Of a stretch of DNA of 64,000 nt, positions 23,795 through 35,591 are shown one piece after another; position 1 is the stretch's first letter; every line of letters starts with the position of its first letter. The notes under the pieces were generated by a model. That model saw only the letters and a list, made by a program, of their open reading frames with translations, searched no databases and was not told where the DNA came from. The stretch covers positions 4,423,976-4,487,975 of the forward strand of contig FN649728.1 in the NCBI GenBank assembly GCA_000310025.1, read 5' to 3'. This DNA is from Ectocarpus siliculosus. Taxonomy: Eukaryota > Sar > Phaeophyceae > Ectocarpales > Ectocarpaceae. The position numbers and the translations under genes were made by a program.

Positions 23795-26700
23795 TCACAG
23801 TAGTCCTTCCACTGCGGTGAAGAGGAAACCGGCGATACCGGTAGCAACTGCACCGAACACGGCCGTGCCGGGTGACGAGCGCGAAAAGAAGCTAGACGTC
23901 CCGCTGGTGACCGGAGCCGGAGTGGGAGCAACGGTAGCCGAAGCGTCGCATAGGTCGATCAACGTGCACGACTCCACCTCGTACTCCTCGACCATGCAGT
24001 CTGATTGGAAAACGCGCACGTGACGCACGTGGTTTTGGGGGGAGGCGCCGAGAATATCGTCATATTTCTCCTTATGGGTCGTGGTGGCGGCGGGTGAACA
24101 CGATGAAGTCATTGCCTGCGTGCTATTCTCCTCGCGAATACCGGATGACGCCCGCTGCAAACACTCTGTCAAGACGCGGCAGAAAAACAACATGCAATGG
24201 ATCCCCAGCAGACTAGAGCGTCCGACGAAGCCAAACGATCGAACAAACAAACATTGTGCACGCGAATACCCTGCATTCTCACTTGCCACGCATGATATTC
24301 TCACGAGACTGTGCCCTTTTTTTCGGGTACATTAGAACCTGTTACTCCGTCTGGCAGGGGTTGTGTGATAGCTTGCAACGTAGTTGGAAAGGGCCCAAAC
24401 TGTGAACCAATAACCACAAACTTACTAGTGTAGGCCAACATCAAGGAGTTCGTGCGGCATTCGTCTTCGCCATCCTCTCCCCCAGCATAGCAACAGTACA
24501 TGTCAGCATAGTCCTGGCAGGTCTCAAGCTCGCTTTCAACCACGCAGGTTTCGTCCTCCATGTACGCGTCACCCGCCGTCATGCAGGCTGCACAGGCGGT
24601 ATTAGCCTGGGAAATCCGCAGAACGGAGGCATCAGGAGTTTGACCAATTCGGATAGGTATATGCCTCAACAGGTAGACGAGCAATAGTACAAAAAGCGGC
24701 AGAACCAGCCACGTATCTCTCGGCTCCGTTTTGCGCGGTGGCTCGAGGTCGATTGCATCTTCTACCTTTCCAGACGAGCTCCAAGGCCCAAAAAGAATCA
24801 TGCAATACGAGAATGTTCTTGCCATAGAGAACAGTGACCACGCGACGAAGGATATGTTCAACAGATTGTTCGGTCCTTGTACTTTTTGAAGCCTTAGTGG
24901 GAACACCGCCACGTGGAACTTGGTTCTATCACAAACACACACCCTGAGTGCAAACTATGCCTCGCAAACCCAACGTGTTTCCCTTGGTGGCATAGCATTG
25001 TATCAGGCGCATTAACTCGAATGAGGACTGCTGTCATCCCTACTGAAATCAACTCCTCTGATTTAACTGCATAGCGGCGTGCGGGAGCATGTGTCTCACG
25101 GTTGCGAATGGACCCGGAAATCGGATTGGTATGGTGTCATTATTTTCCATATTTCATGATCGGAGAGATTTTATGATCGGAGAGATCGCACACGTTCATT
25201 CGTCGTGTGCTATCACCCGCCCGTACAGCGGTTGTTGGTGTTGGGGATATTGGACCAACATGATGCCATGAATTTCTACGACTATGCTGTACTTGTGTTT
25301 GGTCAACCATACCCTCAGGAGAACTTACGCAGTAGGCTATTCGACGGGGTGTTAGAGTGGCGACTGAACGTGTGCCGGTGAGGGGGGCGGAACGGCGCCG
25401 TGTTGTTAGCAGTGAATCAACCTCGCTACCTTTCATTCTCTGGGAAACCTGCGCAATTCTCGATGCATGCCATACCTCGCAAGCGGCCATCTCTGTGGGG
25501 CAGATGTCCTCGTCGTCGTCGCCTAGTCGAGGGCGCAGAACAGCCGGGCGAGAGACGAAAGGGTAACGTTAGCAAAGACCACCCGCAACAACTTTAGATA
25601 TCACACTCGAATCGGGAATACCCGTACATGCGACGGACAAATTGATTCAGGGCACGAGCCTTGTCGAGCGCGTGAAGAAGTTCATGTTAGTCGGCAAGGA
25701 TGGCACACGCGTAAGGTGTTTGATGACAAATCTAGGAGGGCAGTCCGGCCCCGAAAAACAATCAATGCACGGTTCACCAGGCACGACCAACGTGAAGAGT
25801 TTCAGCGACGAGTGACATCAACAGGTGAGCTGCTTTCCAAGAGGTACTTGAAATAACGAGCACCTGACGTCCAAGTACGAACACAGCCTACGGCCACCCT
25901 CGTTGTGTGTCGAGAATATCCATTTGCAAACAGAGTGATGTGTGATATTTCGACTTCACGAGTGTCACCCTGGTTACGTTCAGCAAGTGGTTTAGGGGTG
26001 AGATACACCCCGAGAGGTGTTTGAGAGATCAGCAAACCGACCGGGCGGAGAGGGACCATGCGACAGGCACACACGGGGGGAAATTGCATAGATCGGTCAT
26101 CAATAGCGAGACCACCACGCCGTTCATCAATCCTACAAAGTTTGTGATGGAGGTTCAGAACATTGTCAAGAGTGCGAGGTTTAGAAGATATGCAAGGTCA
26201 CCGGTTGAATTCCAAGACCTCAACGTCACACTACTCGCTCACCATCCATCTCGCAGACAACAGTCGCGGCGTCGCCGTCGGCGTTGTCATCTACGTAGCC
26301 GTCCATGCAGGTGCACGAGGCGGTGTTGTCGTCGGCGACGGCGCAATCCTGGTTGTCTCCGCATACGTCATCGACCGCGCACGGGTCTGCAAGACAGGAA
26401 CAATGTGTACAGTGGGGTTCGGCCGTCTGTAGCGAGGGTCGGGAAGGACCTTCCCAAGTCCCAAGTGTACATTGAACATGCCTTACAATTCATTTTCAAC
26501 TGCATCACCGGGAGGTGGGCTTGCTAGCTCACCCAAAGCCACTGTTGAGGACATTAACCGTTCATCTACCGATTTGTGATTGCAACCGCTTTTGTTGTGA
26601 TGTACGACCATCGTCTCGCAACACGAAAACATGAAGGAGTAAACTCAAGTGTTGGATCGCGTCGGATTTCGAGGTTTGTTGGTATTCAAATCACGGGTTG

Positions 26701-29700
26701 AACCGTACGGCATGCCACAGAGTGGGGTGTGTTTCCACTAAGACAGAGATACCGGAATCCCTTCGCCTGCACTGAACATGGTGCTCCACACTCACCTGCA
26801 ATGCAGCAGTCGGCGTCGGCGCACCCGCCCTCGGCGCAGTCGGTGGTTGCCGCCGCTGAAATATGAATTTCGCCGTCCACCGTGCAGGTGTGCGAAAGGC
26901 ACTTCGAGTCTAGTGAGCAAATCGACCGATCGGAGAGGCAACATGCAACAGACAAACAGGGTCAAATTGCAGAGCAGTCATCAAGAACGAGTTGCTTGCG
27001 AGACCACCGAGCCGTTCATCTATCGTACAAAGCTTGTGATAAACGTTCAGGGTCTATAGGACATGCAAGGTCACCGGTTGAGTCTCAAAACGTCGACGTC
27101 ACACGACTCGCTCACCATCCAAGTCGCAGACAACAGTCGCGGCGTCACCGTCGGCGTTGTCATCTATGTAGCCGTCCATGCAGGTGCATGTGGCGGTATT
27201 GTCGTCTTCAGTGGCGCAATCCTGGTTGTCTCCGCATGCGGTTGCGACCGAGCACGCCTCTGCAACACAGTAACAACGTGTACGGCGGGGGTTGGCCGTC
27301 TGTAGTGAGGGTCGGGAAGGACCTTTCAAAGAGTACATTGAACTTCATGCCTTACAATTTGTTTGCAACTGCATCACGGGGAGGTGGGCTTGCTCGCTCA
27401 TTCCCAGCCACTCTTGATGTCGTTTCGACCGTTCTTCCACCGATTTCTGGCTGCGACGGCTTTTTGCGGGGTCTAATCATCGCCTTTAGCACGAAAACGT
27501 GAGTTGGTATACTCGAATTTTGCCGCGTCGGCGTTGGAAAGTGTGTTGGTATTGAAATGACCGGTTGAAGAGTGCGGCATGTCACAGGTTGGGGTGGGTT
27601 TCTGCTAAGACAGAGCTATCGGGATCCCTCCGCCTGCACCGAACATGGCGCTCCATACTCGCCTGCTTCGCAGCACTGGGCGTCGGTGCACGTGTCGTCG
27701 GTGCAGGCGGTGGTTGCCGCGTCTTGAATCTGAACTTCGTCGGTCACCGTGCAGGTGTGTGAAAGGCACTTCGTGTCTAGAGATCAAACGGACAGGGCGG
27801 AGCGGGAACATGCGACAGGCAAGTTGGGGCATATGGCAGATCTGTCATCAAGAACGAGTTGCTTGCGAGACCACCGGGCCGTTCATCTATCGTACAAAGC
27901 TTGTGTTCAAGATTCCGAACGTCGTCAAGCGTACGGGTTTTCAAGAAGATCCACAAGGGAGCAGGTTGTATTCCAAGACGTCGACGTCACACGACTCGCT
28001 CACCATCCAAGTCGCAGACAACAGTCGCGGCGTCACCGTCGGCGTTGTCATCTATGTAGCCGTCCATGCAGGTGCACGTGGCGGTGTTGTCGTCTTCAGC
28101 GGTGCAATCCTGGTTGTCTCCGCATGCGGTTGCGACCGAGCACGCCTCTGCAACACAGTAACAACGTGTACGGCGGGGGTTGGCCGTCTGTAGTGAGGGT
28201 CGGGAAGGACCTTCCAAAGTGTACATTGAACTTCATGCCTTACAATTTGTTTGCAACTGCATCCCGGGGAGGTGGGCTTGCTCGCTCATTCCCAGCCACT
28301 CTTGATGTCGTTTCGACCGTTCTTCCACCGATTTCTGGCTGCGACGGCTTTTTGCGGGGTCTAATCACCGTCTTGTAGCACGAAAACGTGAGGGAGTATA
28401 CTCGAATTTTGCCGCGTCGGGGTTGGAAGTGTGTTGGTATTGAAATGACCGGTTGAAGAGTGCGGCATGTCACAGGGTGGGGTGTGTTTCTGCTAAGACA
28501 GAGCTATCGGAATCCCTCCGCCTGCACCGAACATGGCGCTCCACACTCACCTGCTTCGCAGCACTGGGCGTCGGTGCACGTGTCGTCGGTGCAGGCGGTG
28601 GTTGCCGCATCTTGAATCTGAACTTCGTCGGTCACCGTGCAGGTATGCGAAAGGCACTTCGTGTCTAGTGATCAAGCGGAGCGGGCGGAGGAGGACCATG
28701 CAACAGGCAAGTGTGGGTATATGGCAGATCTGTCATCAAGAACGAGTTGCTTGCGAGATCACCGGGTAGTACATCTATCGTACAAAGCTTGTGGTCAGAT
28801 TCCGAACATCGTCAAGCGTGCGAGGTTTTCAAGAAGCTCTACAAGGGAACAGGTTGTACTCCAAGACGTCGAGGCCACGTCACTCGCTCACCATCCAAGT
28901 CGCAGACAACAGTCGCGGCGTCACCGTCGGCGTTGTCATCTATGTAGCCGTCCATGCAGGTGCACGTGGCGGTGTTGTCGTCTTCAGTGGCGCAATCCTG
29001 GTTGTCTCCGCATGCGTTTGCGACCGAGCACGCCGCTGCAAGACAGGAACAACGTGTACGGTGGGGTTCAGCCGTCTGAAGCGAGGGTCGGGAAGGGCAT
29101 TTGTTTCCATCTGCATCACCGGGAGTTGGGCTTGCTCGCTCATTCCCAGCCACTCTTGAGGACGTTTCGACCGTTCATCCACCGATTTCTGGATGCGACG
29201 GCTTGTTGCGGGGTCTAATCATCGTCTTTAGCACGAAAACGTGAGGGGGTATACTCGAATTTTGGACCGCGTCGACGTTGGAAGTATGTTGGTATTGAAA
29301 TGAACGGTTGAAGAGTGCGGCATGTCACAGGTTGGGGTGGGTTTCTGCTTGAACAGAGCCATAGGAATCCCTCCGCCTGCACCGAACATGGCGCTCCACA
29401 CTCACCTGCTTCGCAGCACTGGGCGTCGGTGCACGTGTCGTCGGTGCAGGCGGTGGTTGCCGCATCTTGAATCTGAACTTCGTCGGTCACCGTGCAGGTA
29501 TGCGAAAGGCACTTCGTGTCTGGTGATCAAGCGGAGCGGGCGGAGGAGGACCATGCAACAGGCAAGTGTGGGCATATGGCAGATCTGTCATCAAGAACGA
29601 GTTGCTTGCGAGACCACCGGGTAGTACCTCTATCGTACAAAGCTTGTGTTCAAGATTCCGAACATCGTCAAGCGTTAAGCGTGCGAGGTTGTCAAGACGA

Positions 29701-30352
29701 CCTACAAGGGAACAGGTTGTACTCCAAGAGGTCGAGGCTACGTCACTCGCTCACCATCTATGGCGCAGGTAACAGTCGCGGCGTCAGCGTTGGTATCGGT
29801 ATACCCGTCCGGGCACACTGATGCACCAAATCAGGTGGTCCGGCGTACAAGTTGAGCACGCGTAAGCGATCAGCAAGAGAGGTAACGCCCGGCGAAGGGA
29901 ACAGAGGCGTGATCATCAGGAGGGCGGGGAATGATCAACGATGTTGAAGTATGTGAGTGCGGTACTTTCTCTGCCGGTGTCGACCCATTTTCCTAAGACC
30001 TTCATACCATAAAAGTAGCACTACAGTAAATTGACTATATTGTGTACCCGAAATTGGTTCTGGAACCTGCTTTCCAAACAAATCACACAGGCGTTGGTAT
30101 TGCACGAACCCGAGGATGAGAACCGTCCCTTCGGCACCAACCCTGGATTACACACTCCTTGAGGAAGAAGATTTACTTACAGCAGCAATCGTCCTCCGTG
30201 CAAGCGGCCGCTGTGCCTGTGCAGTCGTCGGTAGTCGTGGCCACGGTCGTGGTGGCGTCGGAGCAGGTGGCGCTCCAGTCAGCATTACACGTTTCTGCAT
30301 CTACCTGAAGTACAGCCACTCCAGCGAGTACTAATGCCTGGAAGATCTTCAT
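23795..30352 (-). CDS. Gene D: 13-exon chimeric cell-surface protein with CC-modules, EGF-like repeats and one 12-cysteine unit
   Basis: Minus-strand exons: 30352-30181, 29817-29755, 29519-29406, 29035-28892, 28664-28551, 28147-28004, 27776-27663, 27259-27116, 26909-26796, 26386-26243, 25522-25476, 24606-24426, 24000-23795. Phases agree at all 12 junctions and give 566 residues. The start has a strong context (gccaccATG). Order: signal peptide MKIFQALVLAGVAVLQVDA; a six-cysteine module ending in CC; a short EGF-like piece; four repeats of a CC-module exon (KCLSHTCTV ... DAQCC) plus an EGF-like exon (CGDNQDC ... CTCMDGY); then one 12-cysteine unit (ICPTEMAAC, YCCYAGG, ESCTLIDLC), an APTPAPV stalk and a hydrophobic tail (VFGAVATGIAGFLFTAVE). 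The CC/EGF repeats recur every 0.86-0.89 kb with similar introns. The seventh exon uses a GC donor. Secretion and surface tethering are inferred; the ligand is unknown. Confidence 0.75.
26243..29519 (-). repeat. Tandem array of four two-exon blocks in gene D
   Basis: Blocks begin at 29519, 28664, 27776 and 26909 (spacings 855, 888 and 867 bases). Each has a 114-base CC-module exon, an intron, a 144-base EGF-like exon and a second intron. Intron sequence is almost as similar as exon sequence; for example the attcccagccactcttga segment recurs in each block. That points to recent tandem duplication or gene conversion. The block nearest the 3' end (26909) is the most divergent. Every exon is symmetric phase 1-1, so blocks can be added or lost without frameshift. 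Confidence 0.85.
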
Positions 30353-33300
30353 GGTGGCGATGGCGTATGTATCCTATGGACACAGATCAACCCACGGACA
30401 AACGAACGGAAGGGTGGGGGAAGTTATCCGAATCGCCGGAAGAGCAAGAAAGGAGTGTTGCTTCGTGAGGACAAGATGGATTGATAGATATCAAAGGCTT
30501 TTGCTCGTCTCTCGTTCAAAATGCCCCTAATAATGGCAGGCACGCACGGCTTTCCACGGGCTGGAAAACGAGAGCACATAAATTGGGAGAATGCGGCGTG
30601 ACCTCATTGAAACCGCCGGATATCCGTGTGTTTCAAGAATCCAAGTGCGTTGCGCATGGTCAGATTCCATCGCGTGTGGTCACGTCGCAGTGATCGACAG
30701 TTTAAAGTGAAGACCGCTTAGAACTCTTTGTCCATACGGAGTGAGGATGCGAGCCTGAAAGCGCCGCTAAAAGGATCCTACATGACGTTGCCGGCGATAG
30801 AAGATACGTGACTAGCGCTGTATGTACAATAGAGTGAATGCAAAATGCGGCGAGTTTTTGTCGAGCTTGGATATCGTCAAAATGTAACCGTCACGACCAA
30901 ATTTACCCAAATACTGCAGCATAGTCCGCGCGCGTGTGCTCATGCACGAAATGTACCATCGTCGACGATTACGCGAAAGCTGGCTGAAGTGCGAGCATGA
31001 GTCTCATCACGTGTTGCGAAGAACCACTGCTTGATAAGCACGATATCGGGTCGCGATATATATGGTCTCCTCACAGAAGGGTTAATATACCAATCAAGCC
31101 CACAACGTGGTGTACGGCGCCGATCTTTCGCGCGATACTGCGAGACGAGCAACACGCGTACCGCAGGACCGACAAGTCTAGAGACGTCAACAAGATTCCA
31201 CAGAGAGAAAGGGAGAAATAAACATTCCCATTAGGAGCACGCAATGACGGTGTCTCGAAACGAAGGATCCCAACATCTCGAAGGTAGGAAACCAGTGTTT
31301 CGTCCGCGGTAGCAGTGATGAAAAATCGTCGACCATACAAATGGAAGAACTCGCACATTATTTTTTGAAACTGTCGTTCTGTACACTCCGTCGACAACGG
31401 GAATATCGACCACCAAAGACCCGACTACAGTAGCAAACGGGAGGGTAGGCCATCCTGCGCTCTGCCCCAAGTTAGAGATACTGAAACGAAGGAGATGCAC
31501 ATTTTTGACTAACATGGCGACCGCGGGAGACGTGCACGCACGCTCCACCAAGGCTACATACTCGTGCTGGTGTAGACTGCTGCTGTGTCCCTTTCGCTGC
31601 ACTCTCTGTCGGTACCAGCGGGTCTGGTAGCCATGCGATGGCTGTGCGACGGCTGCCTTTCGTGCTCGGCAAAGGGGCGTGTTTAAACGGAGTATGCCAC
31701 GGATGTACACTTGCAGTTTCCACCACCACCTGTGTGGGTATGTATATCTTTGTTGGTCGAAGAACCGACTTGGTCTTCTTGAGATCACCCCGCAGCTCAA
31801 CCCACAGCTACAAAGCAGGCGGACGCTGCGGCAGCACATGATGCGGCAACTCAAACCTCGACCAAACACTACTAATAACAAGATCGTCATCTGGTCAGGT
31901 GCTCTTCGAAAGCAAGCCACATCTGTTTCGGTGAACCATTTCTTCGCTGGCGCTGAGTCCAGGAAAATACTGCACTACATGTGAAATGGCTACAGCAGTC
32001 TACAGCAGTACCGTTAAATTGTGTCGTCGCTGTGCCGTTTGCAGCAGCCGAATCCGACCAGCTTTTACAAGGAGCCACACGCAACAGCATCGTGTTATGT
32101 AAGATCTGCGCTCGCATCCACTCCCAAAGTCGAAGTCCCCTGATATGCTGCAATTATGTCCAGAGCGGGTGATTGTAGTAGACTTATCGTATCACGAAAT
32201 ATGTTGTCGTAAAAGCTCTCTACTGCCGTGGTGCCAAGTAAGGCACACGGCAAAGACTACAGCGTCTACAGCATTCCATACACAGAGGATCTTCGAGTGT
32301 TCGTGTGTCATACAGAACTCCAAAGGGCAGCTCAAGAGGAGCTTCACACAAACCCGGCTATCCTAGACCAAGCAGCACGAGAGAGGTACGCCCACCCTTT
32401 GACACACCTGAGGCGAAGGAGGATGCTTTGGAGGAATGTGTAGAAGTGGCAAAGATGAAGGCCCGAAATCCCCATGCAACCAAAAATGGAGCAACCGTTA
32501 CGAAAACAGATACGAACAGGCTGAACCCCCAACCAATCCGATCGGCTGTCACTGCTGATTGGCTGAGATGTTTTGTTCTCTTGTGTCCTTGGTGGTCGCC
32601 GACCTTTTTTTTTTTTCTTAATATGACACAACGAATCCATCTCTATCGTAGAAAAGAGTCTGAGACAGATTAGCATTGAATTCATAGCGTCAGAAAGTAC
32701 CTGTGTCTACGTTTTGACGGTTTCAGCACAGAACGCGTGTGGCCCGTGTGGGTGTTGGCGGCTTGACGGAGCAAGAGCTAAAAACTGCTATGTATAGAAT
32801 TGCACAGTAATACATATCCAAAGGCACTGCCCGCCGCCTCTCCGATGATGAAGGAAATGATTATAACGGAAGCTTAAGGGTTCTCTCGGCGGCATTCGTG
32901 TCGTTATACGTGGCGGAGACTTGCAGGAGGAGGTCTGTTCCGGCTCACCGCTCCCCCTTTTTAGGTCCAAGCCATAAATTCGACGGAAACGAACTGCTGC
33001 TGTGAAGCCTCTCTCACACACTCACTAATGACAGCTTATATGCGTACGTAGACTACCATGGTTTTCAATATTTCCTGGAACGTTCCATGTAAGCAATGGA
33101 AGCCTCTGTCGAAACTCTTGGAAGCTGGTGGAAACTGTTCGAAGTGCTTCCAGAGGTTGTTCTTTTCACCTGGTACAAGAATATATTTTCCCGGCTTCCG
33201 AAGAAGTGACGAAAGCTTCCACGACTTGTACATGCATGCACAAGTCAGGTTGTATTAATACTTGATAATAACTTGATAATGTTGGTAGCTTGTAATGGTA

Positions 33301-34494
33301 TTTGACCCCTTCCTTCAGAATCAATCACCTTTGAGCTGTGTGGAACTCTCTTGTCCGACCACAGTAGCAGGTTGTTGTTGCTTTCCGTTGTTCTCTTTCT
33401 CTTGATTAACGCTTTCCAAGCCAACTCACAATATCCCACGCACACGCGATCATAGATCGCCTGTACGCACACACTGAACAGAAGGGCACATGTCTCGGCA
33501 TAAAGCCCTGATCTAGCATGACGTCACGTCATAGCATCCGACGGCGCCAAATAACCATGATCAACCACGATCACTTGTCTACCTCCAAATACCATAACAA
33601 TAGCCCACCCTGAGTGGACGTAGATGCAGATACAGAAGCAAACCTCGGAGGGACTCTAGTCAATCAAGAGGGTTGCGGGATGGATAAAAGATACGACAAC
33701 TCAAAACCCTCACCCGCACCTCTCCGTTAACCAAACCAAAGAAGCGGAACCAAGAAAGAAGAAAACAAAGAAGCCGGGGGCGGCAAACTCGGCGGATAAA
33801 ATCGGGAAAAGGCACATGGGTGCGAAAAATAACCAAAACATCCGAACCGAAAAGACCATAACATAACACGAAGTAACGAAATCGTGAAGAGAAAATCACA
33901 AACGACCTCGTACGAATGAACCGATCGAATACGCAATCAAGTAAGCCAGAACCTTACGGGAAGGGGGGCTACGATGCGATCGAGTGCTGAAACGTGAACA
34001 TAAAGAATAAGAAACGAAAACCGAGCCCGCAAATGATCAAACGGCACGGAAAACCGTTAAGGGTCGACCAAAATCGAGAAAAGCATTGCAAAAGGGGGTT
34101 TCCGGTAACGTAAACAACGGCCAAAGAAAAGGACAGGAACCAACGCCAAAACAACGTTCGCATGTCACGATACAACGTGCTTGCGATCGGGGTGGGGCGA
34201 GGAAAACAATCCTACTTGGACGTCAAGGCCAGTTGCATGAAGAAAAATGAAAGAAAGTATCAAGATGGAACACGTTGGTTGGCCGTGGCATGCAATAGAA
34301 GCACTGGCGGAACGTTGGACCACAAAATATGCAAAGCAAACCATAGGGGGGGGGGTAAACGATGCACCAAATTTGGGCGTCACCGCAACTAATGACGAAC
34401 CTAGGTCGCTCTGAAAAATAGGGAAAGGGGGGCGAAAACTTTCGACAACCGACCGAGCAGTGACAAACGGGGGCGAGAAAGTACGCAACACAAA
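30353..34494. other. No gene recognised upstream of gene D
   Basis: Contains the upstream flank of gene D and scattered open frames. The longest is 31920-31231 (-), 229 codons, with no recognised domain and overlapping open frames in other phases. No poly-A, LTR or splice support was seen. Confidence 0.5.
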
Positions 34495-34755
34495 AGCAAG
34501 AGCCAGTCTCAAAGAGATTGAGAGGGCGAGCGGAAAGCATAAAGGAGCAATAGCCAGTCTCGAAATATTCGAGAGGGCGAGCTAGAAACATGCAGAAGCA
34601 ATAGCCAGTCTCAAAAATCGATCGAGAGGGCGAGCTAGAAACATACAGAAGCAATAGCCAGTCTCGAAAATAGATCGATAAGGCGAGCTATAAACATACG
34701 GAAGCAATAGCCAGTCTCGAAAATAGATCGAGAGGGCGAGCTAGAAACATACAGG
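34495..34755 (+). repeat. Minisatellite, five copies of a 50-53-base unit
   Basis: The core agccagtctc recurs at 34501, 34551, 34604, 34657 and 34710, each followed by a gagagggcgagctagaaaca-like segment. It lies just downstream of the chromodomain retroelement frame and may be part of that element. Confidence 0.85.
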
Positions 34756-34838
34756 CAAACATACGTAAACACAAACATGTAACACACAAACATATACACA
34801 TACATATACATACACATAAAACAAGGGCAACAGTGCTA

Positions 34839-35591
34839 TCAGGCATCTACAGCCGTACCACGCGATTCGTCTACATTGCGCAAGATACCTCGCATGAAGG
34901 GACTACTTCGGTGCAGCTGAAGGCACCAAGAACCACAAACAGCTCCCAAAGCTGTCGTGTAGCGCGAAGGGGAGAGGGTGATCTTGACAGGTCCAGGGTC
35001 ATCCAGGAAGCGAACGAAGAAGACCTTTGTAGTTGGAGTGTGTCCAGAGATTTTCCCTAGCCACCATAGAGCGTCTTGAGCCTTGTACCAGAAGTGTGCG
35101 CCAACAGGCAGCACGGTGTTGCGAAAACGGCGGGCCCAAACATCGCGGGGAACATATTCGTACCCAGGCGGCGAGGACAGCTCGTCTTTGATGCGAGACA
35201 ATTGACGTTCCGCTGCGCCAATGCGCATGCGACGATACAGACGGTTAGTCTGCCGGTGTTGGTCGGGTGTACCAGCCCAATACAGAAGAATCTGTTTTCG
35301 GGAGTGTTGGAGGTCCATTTCTCGTTCCCACGAGGGCCGCAGAAGACCTTTCCAGTGGGTCTCGTACATGACTGCGATAACGCCGCCACGTCCTCGAACC
35401 GACTGGTGTCCCGTGATTTTCTCAACCTCGAGCCTGCGGACAGGCGCTGAAACATCGTCCGCGGTAACATTGTACGGCGGAGACTTCGTCTTGTAGTTGT
35501 TGAGAACATACTGCGTGAGGCCTGCAGGCAAGAACCGCCATGACAAGCTTGATAGATAGACGGGTAGATAACGAAGACACTTTCTCCCCAT
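34839..35591 (-). mobile_element. Chromodomain-bearing retroelement fragment (likely Ty3/gypsy integrase end)
   Basis: One open minus-strand frame of 250 codons. Residues about 45-110 fit a chromodomain: VEKITGHQ, then YETHWKGL, then PSWEREMDL and LLYWAG, matching the pattern V-x-x-I, V-x-W-x-G, W-E. Residues about 155-205 (VLPVGAHFWYKAQDALWWLG, then FFVRFLDDPGPVKITLSP) look like a small beta-barrel reader module. Chromodomains at the C-terminus of integrases are known for Ty3/gypsy chromoviruses, where they are thought to guide insertion to chromatin. No integrase core or protease is visible upstream and no LTRs were found, so this is a fragment or a captured domain. Confidence 0.55.

Noticed and set aside
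24427-24942. Continuous frame joining a hydrophobic stretch (LVLPLFVLLLVYLL) to the 12-cysteine-unit exon of gene D
   Set aside because: It lacks cysteines 1 and 2 of the unit, the homologous stretch in pseudogene C has a stop, and the 47-base exon at 25522-25476 supplies exactly the missing part. It is treated as intron.
28940-29490. Continuation of the gene D CC-module exons into GECGAPCSVQAEGF
   Set aside because: A conserved gtgagt donor lies directly after CCEA in the copies and phase-1 joining to the EGF exon works. The extra residues are conserved only because the introns were recently duplicated.
31231-31920. 229-codon minus-strand frame
   Set aside because: No recognisable domain, Cys/Arg/Ser-rich low-information composition and other long frames overlapping it.
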